Source: Gyrodactylus bullatarudis (Eukaryota > Platyhelminthes > Monogenea > Gyrodactylidea > Gyrodactylidae). Taken from it: a DNA stretch of 64,000 bases. The stretch's first letter is position 1, and the number at the start of each line of letters is the position of its first letter. A model generated the notes under the pieces. That model worked only from the letters and a program-made list of their open reading frames with translations, searched no databases and had not been told where the DNA came from. Of the stretch, positions 45,994 through 58,611 are shown in pieces. The translations under genes were made by a program, and so were the position numbers. The stretch is from the NCBI GenBank assembly GCA_012064415.1, contig SSNU01000208.1, positions 335,770 to 399,769 on the forward strand, written 5' to 3'.

Positions 45994-47349
45994 CTACATA
46001 TACGATTCAAGACATGATATTTTTTCTTTTAATTCAAAATTTTCCCTTTCCAACTCAGAAATTCTGTTGGGATTATTCTGTTTAGGAAAATTATTACTAG
46101 TAGGCTTGATGTCTGAATATTGATTTTGTCTCTCCATAGCCATCTTCTGATCTTGAATATTGAGAAAGAATAAATCTGAGAATACATCATGGGAGTGAAG
46201 AAGAGAACTCGACTCTGTTGGTAAAAGTAGTGATCGAGTTCTGGAATAAAGACAGCTCAAATCGTCAAAATCCTTACGCTGCAAAGCTATGGTTATTCTA
46301 CTTATCTCTGCCTTTTTATCAACATTTGACCAGTTGGGACATGGCAAAATGATCATCTCTCTCAGGCTAGGCTTAACTTCTGCTGTTGACTTGTATTCAT
46401 TTTGAATTGATGAAAATGATTGGACCTTTGTCAATAATGCATCATTCTTGAGAATATCAATTTGACCACCAGTACAAGCAACAGCAAGTAACGAATTCTC
46501 CGGTATAGATTGTATCGAGGAGATATTTTTGTCAAAATTTTCATTCGACGACAAGAAACAGGTTCTAGTTTCCAATTTGAACTCATCTTTTTGAATGTCT
46601 TTGGGAATCATACAGTGAAAAAGTCTTCCATTATTGCTACCCATAAATAATCTACCGAGATCATCAATAATGTGTAGAGATGTTATCTCACTTTCAATAT
46701 TAATTGTCCTAATTATTCTACCAGTCTTTACATCAAGCAATTTTAAAACATTAGAAGACCCAATGAATAAAACAGAATTGAAACACTGTAAATGGGGTAG
46801 ATCCGAACTAACATGAACTGAGAACCAAATAGGTTTAATATTTGAAGTGCCATTAAGGGAGGTAGAATTTTTGAAAATTGATGATCCTAGATTCCAACAA
46901 GCAATCATACCATTTATGTCACAGCTAATCAATAATTTAGGCATGCTGAGCGTTGGCTGGATTAAAATCATCTTTTTTATGGTCGCTGAATGAGAGTTTG
47001 AGAATTTGCCGCAAATCGTTCCAGATGAAACATGATAAATCAGAATATCACTTTTACTGGCAAAATATAAAAAACAATTAGCTTCATCAGGAAGTATACA
47101 GGTCACATAATGATTCAAAGTGAATTTTTTAATTGGATCTGAAGGTCTGTTTAGATCAAAAGACTGTATTAATGGTTTATTATCAGCATTTGCAATAATG
47201 TAACCGTCACTTGTAACTGATAAACATTTATCACTCAAATTTTCAAATGGCAATGATTTTATTGGAAGACCGCTATGAGGATCCCAGAATGTTACACCTG
47301 TATTTCTCTTCTTTCCATAGTATACGTGGGTCAAAAGATAGCTATTCAT
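45994..47349 (-). CDS. WDR18/Ipi3-like WD40 protein (copy B)
   Basis: The protein is identical to the copy at 35066-36421 (451 aa, no intron). It converges on the truncated TPR copy with the same 35-bp spacing and the same overlapping poly(A) signals. All flanking sequence needed for expression is duplicated, so both copies should be functional if the duplication is real. Confidence 0.68.
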   Translation of the reverse strand: MNSYLLTHVYYGKKRNTGVTFWDPHSGLPIKSLPFENLSDKCLSVTSDGYIIANADNKPLIQSFDLNRPSDPIKKFTLNHYVTCILPDEANCFLYFASKSDILIYHVSSGTICGKFSNSHSATIKKMILIQPTLSMPKLLISCDINGMIACWNLGSSIFKNSTSLNGTSNIKPIWFSVHVSSDLPHLQCFNSVLFIGSSNVLKLLDVKTGRIIRTINIESEITSLHIIDDLGRLFMGSNNGRLFHCMIPKDIQKDEFKLETRTCFLSSNENFDKNISSIQSIPENSLLAVACTGGQIDILKNDALLTKVQSFSSIQNEYKSTAEVKPSLREMIILPCPNWSNVDKKAEISRITIALQRKDFDDLSCLYSRTRSLLLPTESSSLLHSHDVFSDLFFLNIQDQKMAMERQNQYSDIKPTSNNFPKQNNPNRISELERENFELKEKISCLESYM

Positions 47350-47586
47350 GTGAAGGTTTCAAATAAATTGTTAAATCAAAGAAATCTTGTCAACTTGATT
47401 TATTTTGTTATATTATTATCAGTTTACATTTTCAAAATGTCAATTTCAGAAATTCGGAATTCCTGCAATTCGACCTCATAATATAGCCACGTATCATAAT
47501 TCACGATCATGTACTAAGTAAAATTTCAAAAGCTTAAGGGGAAAATATGGTTTATTTACAGAATAGAAAGGATACTGGAAAGATAT

Positions 47587-48036
47587 TTATAATGTTCTTA
47601 TAGCAGGATCAGTACAATCATCAATGATCCAAACGGCTTTCTGTAGTTTAGCTTTAAGAGTCTCCAATTTAGTTGTTATATCTTCCAATGATTTTAGTAG
47701 TCCTTTTTGTTCTTCTTTTGCTTCTTGAAATTCTTCATTTTTGTTTACTTTCATGTCTTTGAGCATAGCAAGGTTGGGAGAGACTTGCAAATTATTTTCC
47801 TTGACAAACTTATCCACAAATATAAAATTCTTCTCTATGGCTATTTTATTCGTTTTAATTTTATCAATTAATTCTGATATTTTTGATGGTAACTGCGCGA
47901 ACAATTTATTGTGTCCTAAAGAGAATCTAGTCCTAGGATCTGTAATTTTGAGAATTATGCTCATCATCTCTAGGGTGTTGCGTATAAGCTTTTGCAACTC
48001 CTGATTGCCTTGGTTTATCGCAATAATGGGATTATC
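47587..48036 (-). CDS. MED30-like helical protein, start unresolved (copy B)
   Basis: Identical to the copy at 36659-37108, including the acceptor site immediately upstream and the lack of an early ATG. The same tentative family call applies. Confidence 0.42.
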   Translation of the reverse strand, partial: DNPIIAINQGNQELQKLIRNTLEMMSIILKITDPRTRFSLGHNKLFAQLPSKISELIDKIKTNKIAIEKNFIFVDKFVKENNLQVSPNLAMLKDMKVNKNEEFQEAKEEQKGLLKSLEDITTKLETLKAKLQKAVWIIDDCTDPAIRTL

Positions 48037-48112
48037 CTGCAAAGAGAAATTTATTAAATAAAATTAAACTTGTATGAAAAGAAGTATAATGGAAATATTC
48101 AATAAGACTAAT

Positions 48113-48600
48113 TTATTTTAAAATATTGATAAAGTATCCATTTCTTCTAGCCATTTTGAGTGACGAATCCATTTCTAATTTAGGATCCCATGCATCGGAT
48201 CTCTTCTTAATGAACATGATTATCTCCTTAACTTTATTTTCTTTTTTTCTTGCTTGAAAATTTTCTTCTATTTTGATTAAATTCGAGTATTTCTTGTTCC
48301 ATTTTCTTTTTTTATGCTTTTTCATTTTTTCCCTTCGTCTTTGAATATCATTACGAAGAAGCATGTCTGAATTCCTATCTAATTCGGGAAATTCGAACGA
48401 GATATCTTGATTAATCCCCAATCTATTTTCTTCAACATTCTTGTTGAATGGGACAATGGGCGGTATGTTAACTGTTGGAAGTTCTATAGATATAAAAAAT
48501 TTCACAGTGAATTACTGGTCATCAGCGCAATCAATGAAAAATTTTGTCTCGGTATGAAACTCTTAGATACATTGCAAAATAAATTCTTCAATGAGAACAT
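48113..48600 (-). CDS. Mitochondrial ribosomal protein mS38-like (copy B)
   Basis: Identical to copy A. Exons complement(join(48113..48483,48516..48600)) with the same 32-bp intron. Divergent from the second MGAT1 gene. Confidence 0.75.
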
Positions 48601-48733
48601 AACCTATATTGTAATTTACAACTTATTATGTAAAAAAGTTCAAGTTACTGGCAAATTTATATAAATGAACCAATTTAAATAAAAAGTATTATACGAATAC
48701 ATTTTTTATTTGTTACATTTTTCACTAAATCAA

Positions 48734-50108
48734 ATGAAGATAAATAACTTTTATGTTTTCGGAGGAATAATATCTTTCATTCTTCTTCTTCATCTCTATA
48801 TAAATTTCAAAGCCTGTGATTTACACCATTACGACTTTGAACTCAAACAAATAGAGAAGAAATTGAGCATACTAGTTAGTTCTTCTCAAAATAATAAGAC
48901 TTACTCTGTTTAGGAAAGTCGAAAGTTTGCAAACCCAAAAATTATTTCATCTAAATTTGCAAATATTTTGATTCCCGTTGTGGTCATTGCGTATAATAGA
49001 CCTTCAATTAGCCGATGCATTGATTCCATTTTAAAAGCACAAGATTTTCTCAGAAAAACTCAACCCAATGTGGATATTCACTTGTATATTAACCAAGATG
49101 GTGATGATGCAGAAACCAAAAAAGTTATTGAAGATTATGGCTCAAAAGTTTTTTATGTCAATCATAAACTCTCCTCCGTTAAGAATGTTGCCAGTAATGT
49201 CATAGGCTACTACCGTTTATCTCAACATTACAAAGCTGCCATTGATTCAGTATTTGAGCAAAGCTCCGTTTACAACAGTATTATCATAATCGAAGATGAT
49301 CTCGAAGTCTCAGAAGATATTTTCAGTTACTTTTATAATACTTTCAAAGTTCTTGAACAGGACGAAAGTTTGTATTGCGTTTCTGCTTGGAATGACAACG
49401 GTAAAGACGATCTCATCAATGTCCAAGACACGAAATTAATTTATAGGTAAATTTATTATTTAGGGAATTTCTAGTGATGTCTAGATTTTACGAGAGTTTA
49501 ATATTTTACTTTTAATTTTAGTTTTTAGAAAAAATCTAACCTGTCTATCTGATTTTTTCAGATCCGATTTTTTCTCTGGCCTTGGTTGGTTGATGCTAAA
49601 AAGTTTGTGGTATGAAATCCGCAATACCTGGCCCGAAGCGTACTGGGATGAATTCATGAGACTACCTGAAGTACGCAAAAGCCGTCAATGCTTACGACCT
49701 GAGGTGCCTAGAACTAGTACTTTTGGAAAGAAGGGAACATCAGGAGGTCAATTTTTCGACACCTACCTCCAATATATTCATCATAACGAATTCCCTGTGA
49801 ATTTCTCTGCTGAAAATCTATCCTACCTCAATGACGGGTACAAGGAAAACTTTTTAAAATCTGTATATGCTGATTCCACAAAGGAGGTTAAATCTATTCA
49901 AGAAATTACTCCCAACGATACATTTCGCATTCACTATTCAAGTAACCATGAATTTTCTGAAATTGCCAAGCTCTTTGGTGCCATGACAGATACGAAAGTG
50001 GGCGTTCCACGTACTGCAGTTTACGGTGTTGTATCATTATTTTATAAAAACTCCAGGGTATATATTTCTCCACCGCCAAACTCTTGGAATGGCTACATTC
50101 CTGATTGA
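48734..50108 (+). CDS. MGAT1: N-acetylglucosaminyltransferase I (GnT-I; copy B)
   Basis: Identical to copy A. Exons join(48734..48874,48914..49446,49562..50108), 406 aa, with the EDD metal-binding motif and the complete GT13 domain. The promoter region shared with mS38-like (48601-48733) is duplicated as well. Confidence 0.96.
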
Positions 50109-50480
50109 ATGCATTGTCATTTTGATCCCTCGTGAAATGCTGAAAAGAAAACTCTTTATTTTTGTTAAGAACCAACTTCTTTATCAACTAGGAAACTTGT
50201 GATTTTAATACCTCGCCGTATAGGATTGCAATTTCAGCATGAAATTAACCATTTAAAATGTCAACGATTTTTATACATGTATCAGCTATAGATAGATTCT
50301 TTACTTGTGGAGTATCTGTATGAAAAATTCTTTTTATTTTGTTTTTTCATTCACAAGAATATACACTATGTTTTTACGAAATTATGCATTTCTCCTTGAA
50401 TAAATAATTTCCAAATAGCATGTCGTCATGGTTTCTGAAATGTAAAGCCAAAAGAAATAAATCCCATCATAGTTAGAGAA
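50109..50480. other. Intergenic stretch upstream of the complete ErbB gene (copy B)
   Basis: Identical to 39181-39552: MGAT1 3' flank with AATAAA and the presumed ErbB promoter. No gene seen. Confidence 0.5.
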
Positions 50481-53400
50481 ATGTCATCCAAGGGCTGGTA
50501 CATTTGGCCTATTGTAATAATACTAGGAATAATTCATGAGTTATCTCCACTACTTGAGTGTGTGAACTTGACCAGGCCGGATAATCCGTTCTTTAAGCAT
50601 ATCCACTACTTGGAGTACTATATTTGTCCATCGCGATTGGACGAGAGTTCGAATATTACAATAATCGAGAGAAAATCTACCATCCTCAAGTGTAAATACA
50701 TTTTTGGAGATGTCATCATTCAAAATATCCACACTGAGGAGCAGCTGAAACGACTCCAAAACTTCCGGTCAATCGAGGAAATATCCGGCTCCCTCGTCAT
50801 AATTAACGTGACAATTGAAGAGTTGGATTTATTCTCCAAGTTGAGAATAATTCATGGCAGAGGGAAGATTGGAGGTCATTCTCTGATAATTGGAGACAAT
50901 TACCAAAAGACAGAGAATGGCGCCTTTTCCGGCCTGAAACATTTACGCCTGAGAAATCTTGATGGTTCGTCCTGTCTTCTATACTCCTTTTCTAGCAATT
51001 TTATCTGGCAATATAAAAATTTACAATAATCCGAGTTTGTGTCTTTTGAATTTCCGCGTCAACTGGAATCTAATCCTGGAGCATCCACTAATTCAGACCT
51101 TTAATATTGAAAAGAGTCTGTTGATAAAAAATCTCGACTGCTCATACAAGAAGAAGACAACTCAGAAGGTGACTTTGGAATCAGTCTTGAGAAATCGGAA
51201 TGAAACGTTGAATGATCAAAGTTATAACCCACTTCTCTACAGGTGTCATCCAAAGTGTCCTTTCATCGAGAATAGTCAGCATTGTTGGGACGATGGTGAA
51301 GATGGCTGTCAACGCAGTGAGGTTCAAATTATTCTTTTTTGTATATCAACCCCTATTTTTACATGTATTTGAACATGAAACTCATAGATGAGTTTCACAA
51401 CTGTCTGTAAAACCCTCAGGTTAAAATCTCTTTTAACCTCTATTTACATTCTTATAATTCCAAGCTACAAAATGCATAAACAAATCATGTTTTGGCGGCA
51501 ATCGTTGTTCCAGAGCCAAGTCAGGAAAAGAAACCTGTTGCGACCCCTTGTGTAAAGGTGGCTGTCATGCTTCAGGTCTATGCAAGGTAAATTTATTCTT
51601 TTTCTAGTCATGACTAGCATTGTAAAAACTATCGAAATGAAAACGGAAAATGTCTCGTGGGCTGTGGCAAATCGGGAGATGTTGCTCAAATCACAAATTC
51701 CTATCGAAGGTCTCATGAAAATGTTCTCTTTGGAGATTTATGCCTCAAGAGTTGTCCAGGTAATCATTGTACATTTAATCATTCATCTTGATCCTCTAGA
51801 GGGCTATTTCATTGAACAAGGCAAATGTGTCAAGAAATGTCAAAAGCGCAACATTGAACTACAGAGCATGTTTATTACCTGCCCAGATGTCCCCCATAAA
51901 AAGGGTCAGTCACTATAAATATTACAGTAAAAAATAAATTTTACAGAATGCAAAATTGATTGTGGTGAATATCTGACATTAGAATGTCTAGAAGCCTTGT
52001 CTGATTGTACGACAATGAGAGGAAACATAAAGTTGACCAATCAAAGTTTCTACAAGTGAGTTAAGAATAACTATTGATTTATTCGGTTGTAAGAAACCCA
52101 ATACATTTAGATAGAAAGCTTATTCTCTCTTTACGCATGAAATCTTTGACTTTTATATGGATGATATCCAAATTCAGGGGTTAAATTATTTTAAGCATTA
52201 AAAACTAAGTTATAAATACTCCAATATTATTGAAAGAGAAGTAAGCGTCTTTGAGTTCAAGTATTACCTCCCAAGCATTTTTTGGGAATTTCTACATTTG
52301 CATATAATGAAGGCTCGTCTCCTCTATGAGTTTAGAAACCAAAAAGATATGCCAGTACAGAATTGAGAAATTTTGAAAATAAGAATTCAGAAAACCAATC
52401 CACTTTTGCACAGCGTTTTTTTCAGTTTTCTTCGAAAAATTGATTTCTTATGACCTTTTGTACAAGTTCAAGTTACCTTACTACCTATCTTTAATTTGTC
52501 TCTTGTAATCTATATGAATCGTAAAAATTCGATTTTAGGCTCGAAGAAATTTTTCAATATCTCACAACTCATTCCCATATTCTTTATAGGGTTTTTCCTT
52601 GCTCTAATAAATTAATTAGATTCTGACCCAATTTAAAGATAGAAAATTTGTTAAATGGCGTCTCTGGTTACGAATCTCAGCCACGGGATACTGAAGAGTC
52701 TCAAAAAAGTCGAAATGTGTCTGCCATAAGAGTTTGAATTTTTTTCCACAGCCTCTTCAAGACGTTTCGGTACTCTCTTTAATTCCATCTAGCAACCTCT
52801 CTGAACCCACAGGAGTACTTAGGTTTTCAGATAAACTGAATAAAAGAGAGTCCAGAGTAAAAGCGACTCAACTCTATCTCAATACCGAAACGTCTGGAAG
52901 TGGCTTTGAAATAGATTGGTTCTTTTTAAAATCTTTTGTTATAAAAACAATCCCTTTCATCAGTGATAATGGAACTCAAGTGTTATTCGTTGAAACTTTA
53001 TTCGAAAAATTCTCTAAAGTTGATGTAATCTTTGGACAACTCTACGTGAAAAATACCCCTGAACTCTTGAGAAATTTGACATTTTTTCTCTCCTTGAAGA
53101 ATATAAGACCGCGTAAGTTTCATTTTCATATTTTGAAATACAACAGCTCAAAATGTTCGGCCAATAATCTTGGAGAATACTCATCTAGAGTTTCTCGGCT
53201 GGAGTCATTTGGAATACGTTGATCAAATTAAGAACACTGTCATTAGGGATAATAAGAAGCTCGATTATCTATACCTGAATAGTCTGCCAAAGTCGCTCGA
53301 AAGTGACAAGGCTGACTATTTCAAACTGATCAAGGACAACAAACCAATTTCTTGTGAGCACTTTTCATTTCTTTTCACGTCACCCATATAATTATAATTA

Positions 53401-56400
53401 CTACATTGATCAATAAGGAATTTTAAATAATTATTTAAGGAAAAAACTATTTTTCAATCAAAGAAACAAATTGAGAACTTTAAATTCCTTTGTCAAAGTG
53501 TACTTTTGATGATGATAGTATAATGGAAATCCTGAGAATTCTAAAAATTTAATAATAAGTTTTATTTACAAAATTTCATCACCTCTCTCATAGATCGATG
53601 CCCGATCGATATGGATAAGCCAATTTTCTTCTTGAAACAATAAATCTTTTTTTCTTTAATCATCCATTTCTGATAAACTCGTCATAATTTAAACTAAGTT
53701 ACAATCAAAAGCCTATGAATTTATTTGATATTAAACAGTGTTTAATAAACACCAATGTTTTAATACTGTACTTGATAATATTTTGAAGCGTTTTGCCATA
53801 AGGATTGTTCTCCCGGTTCTTGCCTCGGCCCTGATTCCATTCATTGCTTGGAATGTAAAAACAAAATGTCCTTTTACTATGAAAAAGATTTACGAATGAA
53901 AATGTGTCTCTCGTCATGTTTCCCCGAACTCGGATTCTACGATAAGCCGGGTAAAAACATTTGCGGAGTTTGTCATATTCAATGTTTAACCTCTTCCAAT
54001 AAAACTTGCACTGGACCGTACTCTTCTGATTGTACGAATGGATGTAAAAATGCAAAAGTAAATTCGACTTTTACAATTTACGTTTAAATAAAACTAGTTG
54101 ACATGAAGATTAGAATTTACTATTTTTACAAAAAACTCAATATTTTTTTCCGGATTCAACGAAGAAAATAATTTTTGAATTCTAAAACGTAATGAGCCAA
54201 TAAGATGTGGATATTTGAGAAAATTTCAAAAAATATTCAAACTGACCAAAATTAGACCATTTTTTAATTTAACATTAGACAAAGAGATAGCGAAGATCTT
54301 ACTGTTCCCGAGAAAAAGTTAGATTTTGGATAATTTGCCTTCGGGATAATCGAAAAATTCAAATGGTTCGATTTCCCACTGTAATAACGAATTTTGGTGA
54401 ACTTCTGCAGGTGAATTCAAATTATCCAAAATCTAACTTTTTCTCGGAAACAATAAGATCTTCGCTATCTCTTTGTCTAATGTTGATCCCAAACATCATC
54501 ACTTATCTGCTTCGAATCATCGAAATCGATAAAAATTTCGGGTTCAGCAATTGATAAAGTGGAAATTTGCTACAATTTCGAAATTCGAAAAACGGCCTAA
54601 TTTTGGTCAGATTGAATATTTTTCGAAATTTTTATTTTTTTCTGTAAATCCAGAGAAAAATATCGAGTATTTTGTAAAAATAGTAAAAATGTCAATCAGG
54701 TTTATATCAATCAATAGCAATCAATGTATTTCCACATTTAAGCTCAACAACAAATGCGTTGAAAAGTGTCCTCTTAAGAATTACAAGAGAAAACAAACTG
54801 GACTCTGCGAACCATGCAGTGAAAATTGTACCTTTACATTCCATGAGAATAACGGATATGAATGCTTCTCATCTGACGGCCTAGTCAATCTCAACTTTCA
54901 ACCCCTAGGTTGTAGATATTGTCAACAGATTATGATAAATTTAACACTTATCCAAATGGCAAATGAGAAAAGAATTACTGAACTTTCATGCCTAAAATAT
55001 ACACAGGTACATAAAATTCTTCATAACGATGAAATGATCATCTCAAAAGCATTACTCAAATCTATTTGTAATTAAACAGATAGACGAGTAATTGAGTTTT
55101 TGAACTTTCAATTGAGTTGGGAAATCATTGGGTTTCGAGGGAAAGGACTCCAACTCAATGTTGATGCATGTGAACATTACTTTCTAAACTCTGGACTCAA
55201 AGGGGGGGGAGTCAGAGTTGTTTTAATTAAAAATCAATTCCTTCACAAGTTTGCCCTAGAAGATAGATGATTTTCAAGAAATGAAATGTTAGCGGATAAA
55301 ACTTGAAATTTATTCTAGACAACCTCGGGAAACGATAAATTATTATAGAGTCTTTATCTTAGAATCTGCCAACTTTATAGTGAAAAGTTAATTATAATTA
55401 TTTGTTTTTATATGGATACTGTATGCGAGATGGCGTGATCTAACTTTAATTTAGTTCAACAAAAAAAGAAGAGGCCAGGTTTCTTGTATTTTGAAATCGC
55501 ATTTCTTTTCTAAATGATTGAGTCAGCACCCAAATTGAATCTGATTGCAAATTATTATTTATACTTCTAGGATTGTCCAGAAAATTATTTCCGCACTCTA
55601 ATTCCATTGGATGTGAGACCTGCTGATATTACAACCAAGGTATTCAAAGCGATCCTGAAAAATTTACCAGATTACTTTGTTGATTTATTACATGAATGGC
55701 AGAGGAACTTCACACTCAGGGACATGTCCTTTGCTGGTCTGTGTGTAAACTGTCATTCTGAATGTAAGAATGGCTGCTCAGGACCTACAGACTTTGACTG
55801 TAATGAATGTAAAAACTTCAAATATTCCAACAGGTGTCTAGCCCAATGTCCATGGGGAACATATGAGTTTAGACCGAAGAAGAGTTTGAACATTCAAATG
55901 GTCCCAGAGTGCTTCCCTTGCGACCATCATTGTGCTCACAATTGCTCAGGACCGAAACCATCAGATTGTTTCATGTGTGCTAAAAAGAAATTGTACCTGA
56001 ATAATTTGCACAAATCTGTGAGTTTTCTAAATGCATATTACTACAGGAAAGAGTGAATTATTTCTAGTTAAAATTTAAATTCTTGAAAAACTGCATTTAT
56101 CGATATCAGACGTATAATTTGTTTGAATTCTTTAAATTGATCCCACATTTTGCAATGTTTCTAGATTTTTCAGAATTACTGTGTAAATCTGTTAATTTTT
56201 TTCGTTATTTGATCTCAAACAGGCGTAACAATTTAATTTTCGAAATTTAAATCATTAGTAATGATTCATTACACAATCTTTTTCTCGGCAAAGCTTGCTG
56301 AAAATCGAAAAAAAATTTATAGCATCAACTCATGAAAATTTAATTTGAATTTAAATAATTATTCTGAAAAATTAACCTGTCAAGAGAGACTCTTTTTAAA

Positions 56401-58611
56401 GTTAATAGATTTGTGCAAGATTTAGAAAAATCTGTCATTTTCTGATCCAGATTCCTTTTAAATTCTTGATCAAACTCGAATTCTTGACGAAAAAATAGGC
56501 AATTTTATAAAAACCATGAATTCCCTTATCTATTGGCGTATCAAAAATACTCTTCCATTACATTTTCAGTTTTTTAAAATAAGAGTTTGATTTCATGTTT
56601 AATTTCAGTGGATTTGTCTGAACAAATGTCCAGAAAACATACCCTTTACATTGATACAAAATAGTGAGGAACTCTGCTCAGTTAATAGTTCACGCCTAGA
56701 AGTCCCTATGGAGTATCATGTTCCTTTCTTCAGTGAGCCGATGAATAGAACTTTAGTAGTTCAAATTGCTGTCGGATCAGTCCTGGCCTTCTTAGCCTTA
56801 TTCTTTATGTTGTTCTTTTACTTTAGCTGCTCAGGCTATGGCTATAACATGCGTCCATCGTTCAACTTAACAGATTACAACGTGTTAAACAGAAATGATC
56901 TTTACGGAACATCTATCAATGTTAAGAGACACGCATTCAAGCGGAAAAATTCCTTCGGCCTTACCAAGCAGGAGGAGCATGCCCTTGTCCAGAATGCTAT
57001 CTCTATATTGTGCAGAAATGATCCGAGATTCCTTGTTCGGTCTGAAGACTTTAATCAATCATGGATTTTTGAAGAGACCTCAATAATTAAAGGAAGTCAT
57101 TTGAATGCTAACAACAGGAATGCAACAACACAACTGAATCGGGGATTTTTGTTCTCGAAAAATGATGGGGAACTCAAAGTTAAAATTCCCATCGTTATCA
57201 GGTCAATAAAAAGAGAATCTCTATTGGTTGAAAGCGAATGTCTCATTCAACAAATAAAGGTATTTAATTTTTTTTTCTCGTCGAACTACTTTAAAGTAAC
57301 TCTCGCAATACTTTTTATAATTATTCAGAATCTAGTGAGTCTGGACAATATTAATGTCCACAAAATTCATGGAATATGTCTTGCCAAGGACTTACAAATT
57401 ATCACACCTTTCATTCAAATGGGCTCCCTCCTGAATTACCTGATTAGCCTTCATAAATTTTTCAATAAATCCTCAAAAATTGAACTCAAGGATGCCAAAC
57501 TCTTCCAATTGGACCCGAGACACATCCTACTCTGGTCATTTCAGATATCCGACGGAATGTCGTATCTCAGCTCCAAGGGTATAATTCATCGTAACCTAGG
57601 CGCAAGAAATATCCTTCTCGAGTCAGTCGATCAGTTGAAGATTGCCGATTACTCTCTGTGTCAATTCTACGAGGCTACCGAACCATCTGAGACTGCCGAG
57701 AAGAATAAATGGCAATCTCTGGAAAGTCTAAAGGAGAATATCTTTACAGTTAAATCAGACGTATGGTCATTTGGTATAACCATCTGGGAAATGTTGACAT
57801 TTGGCAAGGAGCCCTACTCACAAGTGCCCTCAGATAGAAATAGTTTGATAGCCTTTCTAGAGAGGGGTGGTCGACTGGAGAAGCCGAAAACTTGCAATGA
57901 TCAATTCTACAAAATTTGTGAATCCTGTTGGAACTCAAATCCACGGCTTAGGCCAAACTTTGAAAGGATCAATTTCTTCCTGAATCGAATCCGGAATAAT
58001 TTCAAGACTTTTATTGAAGTTCCTGTAAGTGGGAATCAGAATTAGATATGCAATAGACCTCTCTTAAAAAGGTTTTTAGGATATCATGAAAACGGAGAAT
58101 TATGGTAAAATTGTGATTCTATTCTATGTCTTAAAATGTATTATTTTTAATAATTTGCTAAACTCAAATAGCCTTAACGATGTTATTTACATTTATTGGT
58201 TTTTCATATCTTTATTCGGTTTACTTCTAAGTAGTTTATGCAAGATTATTTTATTAAATTTGCGATAAAGTATGAATATAAATCGAAAAATATTATTTTT
58301 AAGATATTTTTAAAATGTCATGAAAAATAAATAATTTTTCATAGCTAGTGGAGAATTCAAATTATCTCAGTGTTGGTCCCAATGTGGAAGACGAAAATGC
58401 TGTCTTCAACCAACAAAAACTCAACAATCACCACATGTTTTCTCTTGACTCTGAGCAGTTGGTATTTGATTCAGATCACGGCTTCAAAAATGAACTAGAC
58501 CGTATCAAAGAGGTGAGTCATTGAGGAGAGTTTGAACACCAATGAGATAATCCTTTATATTTTCTTCAGCATGAAACCAGCGAAGAGGATAATCCCAATG
58601 CAACGGATTAG
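50481..58611 (+). CDS. ErbB/EGF-receptor-like protein with a pseudokinase domain
   Basis: Proposed CDS join(50481..50964,50996..51316,51465..51586,51618..51759,51800..51904,51947..52055,52697..53112,53147..53353,53789..54057,54743..55006,55571..56017,56609..57259,57329..58024,58345..58512,58570..58611), about 1480 aa; the 52697 acceptor is uncertain. Layout is ErbB: signal peptide, L1, Cys-rich CR1 (SGKETCCDPLCKGGC), L2 (GQLYVKNTPELLRNL), CR2 (SFCHKDCSPGSCLGPD), membrane helix (VVQIAVGSVLAFLALFFML), kinase fold. Kinase signatures are altered: no Gly-rich loop, the VAIK Lys is Arg (IPIVIRSIK), HRD is HRN (57587-57595) and DFG is DYS (57647-57655), while WxSLES and SDVWSFGITIWEMLTFG are kept. 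Thus it should signal, if at all, through a partner or as a scaffold. The C-tail is short, with one candidate SH2 site (NYLSV). Confidence 0.88.
54120..54683. mobile_element. Fold-back MITE inside an ErbB intron
   Basis: Two long imperfect inverted arms: 54272-54341 pairs with 54412-54485 (shared word AAAAAGTTAGATTTTGGATA), and outer parts also pair (CTGACCAAAATTAG at about 54242 with its reverse complement at about 54600). The outer ends match as CTATTTTTACAAAA and TTTTGTAAAAATAG. It lies wholly within the 685-bp intron 54058-54742 and encodes nothing, so it looks like a non-autonomous DNA transposon. TA target duplication is possible. Confidence 0.72.

Larger units (their letters stand above)
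42629..53559 (+). repeat. Tandem duplication, copy B, with AAG at the boundaries
   Basis: The direct head-to-tail second copy runs from 42629 to 53556, plus the boundary AAG at 53557-53559. The trinucleotide AAG is shared at 31701-31703, 42629-42631 and 53557-53559. Sequence before 31701 and after 53559 is unique. Copy B carries a 5'-truncated TPR, second copies of four genes, and the 5' half of the ErbB gene that continues into unique sequence. Confidence 0.97.
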
